NCBI GenBank assembly: GCA_024516035.1
Contig: CM044955.1
Location: forward strand, 55,951,257-56,015,256
DNA: 64,000 bases
Origin: Bactericera cockerelli
Taxonomy: Eukaryota > Arthropoda > Insecta > Hemiptera > Triozidae
Direction of reading: 5' to 3'
Part shown: in pieces, positions 32,176-43,526 of the stretch
How positions within the stretch are numbered: the stretch's first letter is position 1
How the letters are laid out: every line of letters starts with the position of its first letter
Made by a program: the position numbers and the translations under genes
The notes under the pieces: generated by a model
The model's database searches: none
What the model saw: the letters and a program-made list of their open reading frames with translations, nothing else
Told to the model about the DNA's origin: nothing

Positions 32176-33815
32176 ACATAAACCCTATTTTTTTTTTTTG
32201 TTGACAATCGTGACTAAATACATTTTTTTTAGCCTAAAATCTGCTCTAACCATTTACCTACTGCGGTTAGTCATCAAGAAAATGAGAAAGTCAGAAAAAT
32301 TCTAACAGTCAGGAAAATTTCCAATTTGCTGACTCGTTCATTCGAGCTGATTTCGGCTTGTGTTGACCATGATATGTGCCTTATCTAATTAAGTTTACCT
32401 ACCTTTATATTCTTCTTTTCAAATCCATCACAAAATATAACATTTTTGTTAGAGGATGGACTCTATTATAATGGAATTTATCTTCAGTTGGTATTAGAGT
32501 AGTATGGAATTTGAGTTTGGCCTTTTCAAAATGAAATAGTCAGAAAATTGTTGAAAGGGGAATACGAAAGAAAAGAAGGTACGTATATAATATGTATAAG
32601 GGTTGGGTGGAAGATAATAACCCCGCCCTTTAGTTAGGACATAATTATGTTTATATAATATATTGTTGTACTCGTATATGTATATATTGTTCCCATTTTT
32701 TCATTGTTATAATAATTATTTGTATTGTACAGACATAATATATGTCTTTTTATATTAATAAAATGTTTTGATGATAATATATTGTACTCTATATAAATTA
32801 GGATAATAATTTGCAGTTTTATGTAACTCAAATTGGGGATGGTTTATAAACGAAAATTTAAAATGGAAGAGATTATGAGGAGGATGTGAAAGGATAATAA
32901 ATGAAATATTTTAGAGAAGAAAAAACAAGACGACCAATACATGTTTTGAATGAGGGCTTTACCATATTCGGAAAACTATAAATTAAAAATGGGTACTACA
33001 AAGCCTATATTATTATTATTATTATTATTAAATACTTTATTAGATAATTATAAAGAGATTATGTACAGTACAAAAAATATTAGTAAAAAAAAAAAAAAAA
33101 ATGGAAGCAATATAAATAATAAAATACGAAAAATAGGATGTACTAACTAAAGGGTAAGTTATTGCCTATGGAATCTCTTCCATCCAACCCTATTAGGTAC
33201 CTCTATTACCTACATTGCTTCTAAACATAAATTTTAATATAAGACTGTTCTTTTAGTTACTTAGTGCACAAAGAACAACCAAAGAAAATTAAAGTAAACA
33301 CGAAAGAAAAAGTAAAGTTTTCTATTTATGTAATGTAATGTATAAGTATATCTGTAATGTTTCCAATTTTGTATATTATCTATTTGTATATTATACGTCC
33401 TTATTTTTAAAGTGTAAAATAATAATAATCTACTTACTCTAGAAAAATTGTGTATAGTAGGTACATTCCCACTTGCTGCTGTAAGTGCTCTATAAGAACC
33501 TCAAAAATAACACTGTTGCTTCAAAAGAATGCACGGTTGCTCACATACTGTCATGTTTATTGCAAGTCATTGCCTGAACAAATGAGACCAATAAATCGCA
33601 CATCTGTGTGCACAAAGTCCATCCCTTCCATCAACACCGTCAAAGTGTCATTCAATTAAAAAACCCATTTCCATGCACCAACCATTCGACCTTCAGAACC
33701 CAATTAACCTTCATCAAACACAGGACACTTCCTGTTGGCTTATTATCCAGTAGTTCTGAGCTGTTCTCGCATAAAATTTCGTTTAAGAAAAGCAGACAAT
33801 AAATTTACTTCCCAG
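32176..33815. other. AT-rich stretch
   Basis: (TTA)n at 33009-33029 and an A17 run at 33085-33101. Small ORFs here are not supported. Confidence 0.5.
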
Positions 33816-33998
33816 GGACGGCGGGCGGAGGAAGGGGCAGACAGGCGCCTACGCACTCAGCCCCCCCAGGGGCAGAAATGGCACCCCCGCCCTCCCGGGG
33901 CAGGCACCCCGCCGGTCGGAGAAATTGAGAAAAGTTTAACAAAACTATGGAATGCATCGAGAGGTGATTTAATTCCGAGGGAATATAGTGTTATGTGA
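33816..33998 (+). CDS. Candidate terminal exon, GC-rich
   Basis: The acceptor is aatttacttcccag. The frame from 33816 is open for 60 codons to TGA at 33996-33998 and reads GRRAEEGADRRLRTQPPQGQ, then a Pro/Gly-rich part, then GEIEKSLTKLWNASRGDLIP and REYSVM. GC is about 70% for the first 110 bases in an otherwise AT-rich region. AATAAA occurs at 34213. The opposite strand is also open over the GC block, so strand is not certain. Family unknown. Confidence 0.35.
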   Translation, partial: GRRAEEGADRRLRTQPPQGQKWHPRPPGAGTPPVGEIEKSLTKLWNASRGDLIPREYSVM

Positions 33999-34371
33999 TG
34001 TTAATTCTGAGGGGTGATGTGGTTGTAATGTTAAATGCATGTGAAATGGTGTGTTATTGGAATGGTCTCATTATATCGTTCGAAGCACAAGATGTCTGCA
34101 GACACAGGGTGGGGTAGAGGTTTGTCGATGCATGTGGTTCAATCTAAACAGCATAATATAAACTTATATCTATTTTATGAGCAATGGAGAATTAAAAGTA
34201 AGAGGTTTTTTTAATAAACAAATTGTAAATCTTGCCTAGTATATTATTTAATTCATGTCCAAATCAACCTCATTGTAAAATCTTTATTGACAATACAAAA
34301 TTATATACTTTTTTTTTTTCTTTGGGGTTTAATGTCTTTCTCATGTGCATGCATGGTCAATGGTCATATAG
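33999..34371. other. Possible 3' UTR of the preceding exon candidate
   Basis: Contains AATAAA at 34213-34218 after a T-run; no other feature. Confidence 0.3.
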
Positions 34372-34546
34372 GACGAGGGTGTTACCCTTCAGTCGCTGGA
34401 AAGTCTCAAACCTGCTACCCACATTAACCTCACCCAGTCTGGGTCGGGCCAGAATACTAGCATCACGAATTCTTCAGCTCGCTGGACGTTGCTTAACTTC
34501 GGTGATCCAACGAGAACCGGAGCATTCAACGCGCAATTGACGCTGG
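34372..34546 (-). repeat. 5S rRNA-derived SINE, best copy
   Basis: Read on the - strand: head agccagcgtcaattgcgcgt, then ccggttctcgttggatcacc and gaagttaagcaacgtccagc, which corresponds to the internal promoter part of 5S rRNA (ATCACCGAAGTTAAGCAACG). It is followed by a body sharing gactgggtgaggttaatgtg, gtagcaggtttgagactttc with the type-3 tRNA SINE. This is the SINE3 architecture: 5S head on a tRNA-SINE-like core. Confidence 0.8.
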
Positions 34547-35439
34547 CTTACTCTCTTCTATGTGATATGATGTTTTGAAGAAAAGAAAAGGAAAAAAAAT
34601 CAATAATAAGAAGAAAAAAAATAATATGTAATCTTGGATTATTGATGGTTATGTGTTGGTAACTCTCTATTATGAACTGACGCAGCTGTGTATGATGTGA
34701 CTGTTGAAAGTGCTGAATAATGGTTTTGTAGTACAATAAGAGTGTGATCTATTATCATTATAATTATTCTCGTATAATGATTGAGGAGTTAATGATAGAC
34801 ATTAGAGACAAATCTAAAACTGATGCACGTACCAGAACTCTTGGTGCATCTTTCATTTAATAGTGGTTTCACTATTAAATGAAACTTTATTTTCTTGCTT
34901 GCACCTGTGATTTACATAAATTTAAACTTGTTTTGTTCGTGTGCATTCATATCTAAATACATAATATATTTATACACTTAGATTCTTACCTGCATTTTGT
35001 ACATGATATTCTGCTAATGCACTTTACAATACCTGGTCAAAAAAATATAATTTATTTGTAATTGATTAATATTTTTTTTACAAAGTTAAAAAAAAAAAAA
35101 ATTATTGTCAACGTTAGTCACTTGACATCATCAGTAACACAGCTCATGCAGAGAACCAAATTTCAGAAGGAGTCATGATGGCACCTTCTGAAATTGACTT
35201 CTGGTATTGCCCTCTGGTATTGAGGATAAATTATTTTTCTTTTCAGAAATAAAGACTATTGTTTGTGTTAGATTTCTTATAATTATTAAAAAAAAGTGAT
35301 TCATTTCCCCTTTTGAAAAGTCGACCCGAAATTAGTAACTACCTGATGGTAGTTAAAAATATCAATTGTAAAAATCTTTGAAAATTGAAAGAAATATTGA
35401 CAGAAATAAGTATATGGGTACCTAGGGTGGAATATAGGT
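34547..35439. other. AT-rich stretch
   Basis: A short perfect inverted repeat tttcatttaatagtggtttc + actattaaatgaaa lies at 34852-34885. No gene. Confidence 0.5.
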
Positions 35440-35985
35440 ACTTAGGGTGGAATTAATAGACTTTTTGTTATACTTCTGTGGAGCGAAGTATAGATATTGT
35501 CTAAGATGGGGAAGAGCCATGCTAGTCATGCCTTAAATTCTCGATTTTGTCTATTGATTTTGCAGTTATATTAATAACCACCAGGTCAATGCTTAAAGCA
35601 TTTTCTACCACCTAACCTTCAGAGTCTCATTGATATTATGAGGAAAAAAACAGACATTGGGTGGGATTCAATTCAACGGACCCTTAGAGACCTGGATTAC
35701 TAGACTTGACTCGTTAATCACTTGACTACCAATGTTTTAATTTTCAAAATGTAAGTCCTGACTGGAACTTGTGAATCCAATCACACTCATTAAGTTTGTA
35801 TTTCTCAGAGGTAAACCGTCCATGGAGAATAAGGGTGGAATCAATAGACGTTTTTGTAATACCTCTGTGGAGCTAAGTCACGTATTACGTTCTGTGTAAG
35901 ATAGGGAAAACCGACGCTTAGCAATGACTTGATTTATAGAATTTGTCTATTAATTTCGACCTAAGTATATCAAAAGACTTCCAGA
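35440..35985. repeat. Direct duplication of a 150-bp segment around a SINE
   Basis: ttagggtggaattaatagac at 35440 is repeated as taagggtggaatcaatagac at 35829. Both run on through a CTCTGTGGAGC(G/T)AAGT motif and a tctattgattttgca/tctattaatttcgac end. A type-6 SINE (35577-35735, -) lies between the two. Confidence 0.65.
35577..35735 (-). repeat. tRNA-derived SINE, type 6
   Basis: accaccaggtcaatgcttaa tail side; on the - strand head gtagtcaagtgattaacgag and ccaggtctctaagggtccgt. Confidence 0.65.
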
Positions 35986-36468
35986 GGACCCTGTAGAGAG
36001 TGTAGATTAAGCTGTTCACTCATAATTTGAAATGGAAAACGTCAAAATATATTCTTCAGAAGATGGAAGTTGTTCATAAATCAAATGCTTTCGGACACGA
36101 TTGAAGTCCTGCTGGTGTATCTACGTGTACTTTTGAAGGAAGGAACTCCATTTTGATGTTTGCTTGTTGTTTTTTACAAGCACATGAAGCATCTCTTAAT
36201 TTCTGATTAATCACGACCATTAGCCGTTTAGTTATTTATAAAGTTAATTAATTTAATCTGCTCATTAACGAATGTGAACTTGAATTCCAAAATGTGGTTC
36301 TATGATTCCAAAGTTGACCCCCCTGGGGCCGCCCTGCTAATGATTAAAAATGAAAATCTGGTAGAAAAGGTTTCCCTCTCGATATTATGGTACACGTGTT
36401 TTTTTTTAAATTTTAATCCGTTCTCTTGATATTTCGGCGTTCCCTTTACGTATGTACATAAATATTAT
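35986..36468. other. Stretch without feature
   Basis: Nothing supported. Confidence 0.5.
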
Positions 36469-36729
36469 GTCACCATCAGGCGCGGCCGGTGCTAAGGAGC
36501 TGCGGAACTGCAGCACCCCCAGACACAAATGAAAAAGATAGGATTTTCTCAGGTCCTAGCTCGTACACAATTTCTAGAATAATTAATGCATAATTGTTAT
36601 GATTGGTATGGTAAACAAAATCAAACTCTTTAGATACTGAAAGACCGACTCTATGAATGTCATTTTAGTCCGGTTTATGTGGCAGCACCCTCGTTTATCA
36701 TTTTCCCAACGTCTGCGCCTGGTCACCAC
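36469..36729. mobile_element. hAT-like MITE with 8-bp target duplication
   Basis: The element at 36477-36721 starts CAGGCGCGGCCGGTGC and ends AACGTCTGCGCCTG, giving terminal inverted repeats CAGGCGC(G/A)G. It is flanked by GTCACCAT (36469-36476) and GTCACCAC (36722-36729), an 8-bp duplication with one mismatch. Eight-bp duplications and CAGG ends are typical of hAT transposons. No transposase. A second, partly decayed copy is at 53145-53388. Confidence 0.75.
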
Positions 36730-37100
36730 AATATAGCTTAAAGTAATATTTTATGTCACCATTTTTATGTATTTTTACTTTGAAATTTAAGGTACATACA
36801 TACCTAACTGTATTGTTAGTTATTTTTTTGTCAGTCTAACACATTCACTTGATAATAATTATGTGGTCGTCAATTTAGACCGTCAGCTTCAACTTGCCAA
36901 ATTATTGACAAACAGAAGGAGACGCTCTGAATTTTTCATTTCTTAAGTTCCGTTCTCAATAAGGAACTAACCTAATACTACATAATATATCGTAGTCGCA
37001 CTCCAAAGGGGTGCTTGTAACCTGGAGATCGGCCGCTCGAATCTTGAAATTGGATTTTTCGGTAAATGTAAATAATATGTAAAAGTAAAGATGTAAAAAA
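36730..37100. other. Stretch with SINE scrap
   Basis: 37013-37040 (cttgtaacctggagatcggc) is a type-2 fragment. Otherwise nothing. Confidence 0.5.
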
Positions 37101-37443
37101 GCTTCCGTGGCGTAATGGTTGTGACTACTGCCCGTAGTACAGAGATTCTGAGTTCGATCCCTGGTCGGAGCAGATTTTTCACACAGAAAATTCTGTTCCC
37201 TCCGTACATGTGAGGCTGGCATTTCCGGCCCTACCCAGACTGGGTGAGGTTAATGTGGGTAGCTGGTACGATTCCCAGCAAATGGAGGGTAAAACCCCTG
37301 TCCTAATCTAGGACGTTAAATCAAATAGAATCGTTGGCGTTAGGAAGGCATCCAGCCGTAAAAATGTGCCAAAACCAACCAATCTCAACCATGAGGTTGA
37401 ACAACGTCGACCCTGCTCAAGCGGAATAAGACAGAGTAAAAGA
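37101..37443 (+). repeat. tRNA-derived SINE, type 3, full length
   Basis: gcttccgtggcgtaatggtt head, gagttcgatccctggtcgga B-box, core gactgggtgaggttaatgtg, ggcgttaggaaggcatccag, aatctcaaccatgaggttga, end gcggaataagacagagtaaa. Confidence 0.9.
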
Positions 37444-38197
37444 AGGTATATGTAAATAATAATTGAATTACCTATTCTATAAAAATGAAGATAAAACTCA
37501 AGAAGGTTCATGGAAACTTTCAATTCACCGTTAAGTCAAATCAATACTTCTAATATTAAAAATTCTTTCAGAAGTAAAATATGCCAAAACCAACCAACCT
37601 CAACCATGATATTAAAAAAGGTATAGGTTTGGGCAAAGGCAAAGTGAAAGAATATAATCTCCTGAAAATGAACAGTCTTTCAAGTAATTCAAAATTTGTT
37701 AAAAGGTTTATCAAAGAGAAACTTAAAAATAATAAAATAGGCTTTTTCAAACAGATTGGAAAGAAATTTTAATGTAGGCAACTTTTAACTAAGCATGAAA
37801 AATAGGCTTATTTTTATTTTTACTTGTACATAATAAGGCTTTAAAGAAAATGATGATGATCTATTATTTATTGAAACAATCAATTTAATGGGGATGTGAA
37901 ATGTATAATGAGTGAGGGGGAGATAAAGAGGGAGTGAGATGGAGTGAAAGGGAAGAAGTAAGAGAGAAAGAGAGTCAAGGCGGGAAGATAAAAATGATTG
38001 GGATAAAAATTGAAAAACAGAATAAAAACTTGAAAACATTTGAGTGACTTTTTTATCATTTTCTTCTCAGTTCTTGAGATACAAGAGGCAGAATTTCTCA
38101 AATTTTCATTTTCTAAATAGGTATATTTTCATTTTTTTCCATAGAGACATGAGCACAACAAATGATTCAATTACAAAACAAAGGAATTTTTTTGTTC
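37444..38197. other. Stretch with type-3 scrap
   Basis: 37581-37605 (gccaaaaccaaccaacctca) duplicates the SINE 3' part. The ORF starting there is not a gene. Purine-rich 37910-38000. Confidence 0.5.
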
Positions 38198-38690
38198 TTA
38201 TAGAGGAAACGTAAAAATCAAGAGAAAGATATAGAGATTATAGAGACAGAGAGATATAATGAAACAAGGAAAATTTGCAAATGCAGAGAGAGAGAGAGAG
38301 AGGTGAGGATTATGAGACAGCTTATAGAGAGATACAGAAATAAAGTCAAAGATAAGAAATGGAGTTAGTGAGATATTGTAAGTGAGAACGAGGAATAGAG
38401 AGATGCATAAATATAGATGTAAAAAAAAGAGACATAGGACAATTAAATACCCAGACGAGAATGAAAACTTCATATGTTTAGACAAAGAGACGGGCAGACA
38501 AAGAGAGAGAGATTTTGATTGATTTTGATTTTGCAAATTGCAAATTGTTAAAGAACAGAAGATAGAGATAAAGAAAGACCTATGTATAGACTTAGACATA
38601 GACAATAAATAGAGAAAAGAAAAGCTAGAAGAGGAATAGAAAAGCTAGGGAAGAGAAAGAAGAGAGAAAGAGTGAAAGCTGTAAAACTCG
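38198..38690. repeat. Purine-rich GA/GATA tract
   Basis: Degenerate agagag / agatagaga sequence with a perfect (GA)9 at 38285-38302. The - strand ORF through it is low complexity. Confidence 0.7.
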
Positions 38691-39590
38691 CAATCGTTCG
38701 GAAGTGCTTTCGTTTCGGAATTGCTTGCTACCAGGTGATGATTAAACAAACACTCTTGTCAATCCCACGCGACTTTACATTTCAACGATATTGATTTTTC
38801 GCAACAATCAGAAAGTTGTAGAAAGTTTTGTTAGTTATAACAAAATACTTGAAATATGATCAGAAAGTTTACAATGAACATATCAACAATAAAAAATATA
38901 CAAACACAATACTTCCGATTTCCAATATTAGAAATTTCTCGGATGTAAAAAAATGAAAAATACTTTTGTCCGAATTATTTGTAGTGAAGTCACAAAGCCT
39001 CTTCACATTTTTTGTAGGTAGTGCATTATTACTAAGTGCCTCCTTTACTTTTCGAAATAAAAAGTATCAGAAAACATGAAGAAACATATTTTTATATTTT
39101 CAAATAAACGTTTTCATACCATTTTAACCGCACAGCTTGGCTGTATGGAATGGTCTTGCCTACCAATGCCAAAAAAAAACTGCACAGCTCACTTGACTAC
39201 TATTGAATTCGAGGAAGCAGAATGATGAGGTTAACAGGTGCGAGAGTCTAGAAGTAATGCCCCATTTCTCGTCGCGGTACGCACTTGTTCAGATTGAAGA
39301 GGAACTCTGGATAGGTTTATCGAGAGAAAGAAATAAATAGGTGGCGAAATTTGAAAACAGGGGCTACAAGAAATAAGTGTTAAAGTGCTGTAGTACTCCA
39401 GAAAATGAGCAGCTTGTACTTGAGAGCAACATTTTCATTGAAAAAATTGTGATGAAAAAATAATGCGTCTGAATTTTGTGCTGGAAAAAGCACAAGCAAA
39501 TGACTCTTCCCGTTTTGGAAACACGATCTATGCCTTTGGATATTTTCACTCTATGGCTGACCTTCCCTCTTTGGATAACTTTTCCTGTAT
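38691..39590. other. AT-rich stretch
   Basis: No supported gene; overlapping short frames near 39463-39549 mirror each other. Confidence 0.5.
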
Positions 39591-39593
39591 ATT

Positions 39594-39745
39594 CTTGTCT
39601 CTCTCTTTCTTTCTATATCTCTTTCTTTCTCGCTCTCTCTCTCTCTGTATCTCTCATCTCTCTTTCTCTCTCTCATCTCTCTCCTTCTATCCTTCTTTTT
39701 TTCTGTCTCTTTCTCTCTCTATCATCTTTCTTTCTCGCTCTTTTT
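39594..39745. repeat. Pyrimidine-rich TCTC/TTTC tract
   Basis: Degenerate CT/CTTT simple repeat of about 150 bases; ORFs across it are Ser/Leu/Phe low complexity. Confidence 0.85.
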
Positions 39746-39866
39746 TAATTAGATGCAAGTCGAATAAAATTTGAAGAAAATGCCACACTAGATACTTGGA
39801 AACTCTATCTACTGACATCCAGGTAAAGAGTCCATCCTATCTTGCTACGTTGGTATTCACGTATCC

Positions 39867-40260
39867 TATACAGTCAAACTTGGATATAATAATAATAATA
39901 CTCTTTAGTGGAAGGTTACCACCCGGCGAGGTTATTGCTGAAAGCATTTTCTACCACCTAACCCTCAGAGTATTATTATTATGTGGTCTAATGCTCAAGT
40001 AATTGAAGAAAAATCATGTATTGGGTTGGATTTGAACCAACGAATCCTTACGCCACCTGTGGATTACCGCAGGCTAGCTTTTTAACCACTTGACAACCAA
40101 TGCACGGTTAGGATAAATGAGAAACCTGGGTGGGTATAAGAGAATGCTTTGCTGGTTAAATTTCCCTTTGAATAAGGGAAAATAACCTCATTATAAGAGA
40201 AACCTGGATATAAGAGAAGAAAATTCCGGTTCCTTGAGTTCTCTTATACCTTTATTTTTC
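39867..40260. mobile_element. Pogo-like MITE interrupted by a SINE
   Basis: cagtcaaacttggatataat at 39868 resembles the CAGT(C)RAACCTNGATATAA termini of pogo/Tigger elements. After a type-6 SINE (39883-40107) the sequence resumes with agaaacctgggtgggtataa, and later has aaacctggatataagagaag and gttctcttatacc, which fold back on each other. A related terminus is at 63772. Confidence 0.45.
39883..40107 (-). repeat. tRNA-derived SINE, type 6, full length
   Basis: On the - strand: ttggttgtcaagtggttaaa head, ggattcgttggttcaaatcc B-box, body acataataataatactctga and gtggtaaccttccactaaag followed by an ATT tail. Flanked by pogo-like MITE sequence on both sides. Confidence 0.8.
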
Positions 40261-41744
40261 TCCTATAAGCAGTATATATTATATTAAGCTAGTTAATAAG
40301 TATTATTATACATTAAGCTAGGTAGGCCAAATACTGTATTCGTTAGCCATGGGTTCGCCCGTATATTATATGTAAATAAATAAATAAAATAAATACCTAT
40401 CCAGGGATCGACTGTGAAAAAAGGAGAAGAAGAAGAATGAAACTTCCCCTGGACCCATTTACATCTATTCAGATTACAGCAGAGATGTGCGAATTCTCGA
40501 GAGGAAATTGGAATGGAGCAAGATTTCCGTCCCCTGAAAGCAAGTCAGAACACTCGAAAGTCTGTCACGGAGACATGAGACATGTCTCTCCGTCACGGAG
40601 ACATGTCTCTCTATTGTCACTGGACAGGACAGCTCCTCCCCAAGCTTCAAGTTATTATAATCCAACACCCTGGGTGAAATATTATCACTTCTACTTCCTA
40701 TTATTTCTAAACATTTCGGTGATATTATTGTGTTCAATTTTTTTTACAAAAAGTAAATTTATAATTTTTTAGGTGCTGTGTTATCTTCAGGCGATCGTTC
40801 CAGTTCCACTATTTCCTTTGGTTAATTAGGTCGCTTCGCTCTCTCACTGTGGGGTATTGAATGAAAGGTCTCGATGTCCTCATGCTTGATTGAACATTTA
40901 TAATGCGATAGTTGAATCTGTGTGAGGTTTACAGTTCACAGAACCACTAGTTATGTAGTTGCAGAATTATGGTTAAAAATAATGGACGCAGCACACAATG
41001 GGTAGGTATTTATTTTAGAAATGACTCCTAGAAGTAATGTAATCTAGAAGTAATGTAATCTAGAGAAGTAATGTAAGAAAGGCTATGTGGCTATGCAATC
41101 CTTTTAGGATGGGTACGAGTCAAAGCGAGTATGTGCATAAGAAGAGCTAGGAGAAGATGGATGAGTGGAGAGTCGTTGTTGGGGTATGAAGATGGAATTG
41201 ATCATTGAAAAAGAGAGTTTTAATAAAATTAGTAAAAAATACAACAGCAAAAAAATCTAATGGTAAATTTAAAACTTCACGATTTCAAAGAGTTATCAAA
41301 CTCGACTGTAATTAACATAAGATGGAATTTATTAGGGAATAAATTCAACATGTTTGACACAAAACAAAAATGTATTGGGCATATTATGTATAATTTGTTA
41401 TGCATAATTATGTATATAATTTGGTATGAATAATTATATAATTTGTTATGTAATTTGTTTTTGAAATTCAAAGAAATTGTTGTGTTCAAGGGCCTTCGTG
41501 TCCTTCGTACTCTGATGCTGAATATCATTCTTTTTTCTTTGATTAAAAAAAAAAAAAAAAAATGTTACTGCCATATTGATGCATGGAAATTGGATCGGAA
41601 ACAGCCAGGTTATATTGCTTGAGAAATATTGTCACATTTCGTGCTCAAGTGTCAACTTGAATTCTTGAGCATCATAACACAGTACGATGGGAGGAAGAGA
41701 GGGGGAAATTTTTTGAGCTTCACAGGCCAATAAGTGGAGGAAGA
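40261..41744. other. Stretch without recognised gene
   Basis: A short palindrome gagacatgtctctccgtcac + ggagacatgtctct lies at 40571-40612. A17 run at 41546-41562. No gene supported. Confidence 0.5.
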
Positions 41745-42158
41745 AACGATGAAGATGTGGGGGAAATAGAGGAGTGAGTGGTGGGAGATACGAAGCAGTG
41801 AGATTTGGGGGAAGAAAGTTTCAAGATGTGGGGGAAATAGAGGAGTGAGTGGTGGGAGATACGAAGCAGTGAGCTTTGGGGGAAGAAACTTTCAAGATGT
41901 GGGGGAAAGAGAGGAGTGAGTGGTGGGAGATACGAAGCAGTGAGATTTGGGGGAATAAACTTTCAAGATGTGGGGGAAATAGAGGAGTGATTGGTGGGAG
42001 ATACGAAGCAGTGAGATTTGGGGGAAGAAACGTTCAAGATGTGGGGGAATAAGAGGAGTGAGATGTGAGAGATACGAAGCAGTGAGATTTGGGGGAAGAA
42101 ACGTTCAAGATGTGGGGGAAATAGAGGAGTGAGTTGTGGGAGATACGAATATCTAAGA
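41745..42158. repeat. 71-bp tandem repeat, about 6 copies
   Basis: gatgtgggggaaatagagga recurs at 41754, 41825, 41896, 41967, 42038 and 42109, spacing exactly 71. The unit includes gtgggagatacgaagcagtg and agatttgggggaagaaac. Strong purine bias. Confidence 0.9.
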
Positions 42159-42224
42159 ACTGGGGTAGAAGGTGTGAATAGCTAAGAACTAGGGTAGAAG
42201 CTGTGAATAGCGTGCGACGAAGTT

Positions 42225-42353
42225 GAGAGTCCTGAAATCCAGAGGGAATTCCGCTTCTAATAGAAACTGGAAATTCTTTGCCTGCACTACTGGCCATGAG
42301 GCTTTTTGTTCTGCTCTTCTCTTTGTCATACATCTTCTACTTACAGGGTGGAC
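42225..42353 (-). CDS. Weak exon candidate
   Basis: On the - strand the frame KMYDKEKSRTKSLMASSAGK + EFPVSIRSGIPSGFQ is open after an ag near 42335. No good donor decides its end and the frame runs on into the 71-bp array region. The + strand is also open here. Family unknown. Confidence 0.2.
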
Positions 42354-42359
42354 TGGCAT

Positions 42360-43035
42360 AATTGAACCTGTTCAAAATATTGTAGTGTTCAGTAAAATAC
42401 ATAAATATTTTTATCATAATATATTTGGCCAAATGGAATCTGATATGTTTATAATATTAATAAATTTATTCTATTCTACGTTTTATACGCCATTTAGCAT
42501 GTACATAGGTCGTTTATTACTTTGTACATAATAATATTATTGTGTAAAATCAGTAAAATAAATTAAATAATAATACCCCAGTGGTTTGGACACTGAAGTT
42601 CAATAGAAGTTTAATGTGAAATGGTTAGATACTGAAACTAATACAAATAACAACACGATACATATTCTATTGACTTCTTTTAATTTTATGTCCTGTGTTC
42701 TGTAGGTACGTATTATGTAGTTTGATAATAAAGTATTTAATAATAATAATAATACACTTAAGAGTAAGAGAAAGGATTAAATCCGAAAAGGTCCTCATAC
42801 AAACAAAACTTTAAAATCTTTTTCGTGTGAGTGTTAAATAATTTATACGTCCATCTACCAATGAGGAAAAAAAGTTTTGAAATCACAACAATGAAACCCC
42901 TTGGAAAGTTTCCTCAGTCCCTGTCTCCCTGACGGTGGAATGGAAATCAATTAGGAAACTTTCACAAGCCATTACTGCTTTGAGATTTCCACCGATTTAA
43001 TTTAATTATGAGAGGAACAGAAGAGAAGATTTATT
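42360..43035. other. AT-rich stretch
   Basis: (AAT)n at 42741-42755; no gene. Confidence 0.5.
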
Positions 43036-43039
43036 AAAT

Positions 43040-43329
43040 AGAGAGAGAGAGAGAGTGATGAAATGATGAGGAATGAGTGATGACTTGAACAGAAGGAGAG
43101 AAACAAGTGATGACTTGAATAGAAGGAGAAAAATGAGTGATGACTTGAACAGAAGGAGAAAAAAAGTGATGACTTGAGTAGAAGGAGAGAAACGAGTGAT
43201 GACTAGAACAGAAAGAGAAAAATGAGTGATGACTTAAACAGAAGGAGAAAAATGAGTGATGAATTGAACAGTAGGAGAGAGTGATGTCATGGAAAGGAAT
43301 GAGCGATGATTTGAACAGAAAAGAGAGTA
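43040..43329. repeat. 33-bp minisatellite, left part (split by LTR element)
   Basis: Units of about 33 bases (aatgagtgatgacttgaaca + gaaggagagaaa) repeat from 43060 to the insertion point; the array resumes at 46049 beyond the retrotransposon. Confidence 0.85.
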
Positions 43330-43334
43330 ATGAG
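43330..43334. repeat. Target-site duplication, left (ATGAG)
   Basis: ATGAG abuts the 3' LTR and is repeated at 46044-46048. Confidence 0.9.
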
Positions 43335-43507
43335 TGTTGTATCTGAGTTTATAACACTAATATATTGAAGGAAAACAATCAATTGTACAATACAGAAACA
43401 TAATATTTTATTTACAGAAACGGGAGCAAAATTAGAAAAGTAGTAGCAGGCAAATATTTGATAGTGACTGAATTAAATATCTGGCCACATAGTAACCCAA
43501 CACTACA
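43335..43507 (-). repeat. 3' LTR (173 bp)
   Basis: Read on the - strand it starts TGTAGTGTTGGGTTACTATG and ends CTCAGATACAACA. It contains AATAAA (+ strand 43407-43412), a plausible polyadenylation signal. No difference from 45871-46043 seen by eye. Confidence 0.9.
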
Positions 43508-43508
43508 A

Positions 43509-43520
43509 TACTCCTCTCGT
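43509..43520 (-). promoter_or_regulatory. Polypurine tract of the LTR element
   Basis: On the - strand ACGAGAGGAGTA lies directly upstream of the 3' LTR, the expected position of the plus-strand primer. Confidence 0.6.
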
Positions 43521-43526
43521 AATATG

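Noticed and set aside
32634..32831. Small AT-rich ORF rich in Ile/Tyr/Asn
   Set aside because: Composition is that of random AT-rich DNA.
34440..34540. 5S rRNA gene
   Set aside because: Only about half of the 5S sequence is recognisable and it is joined to a SINE body in every copy.
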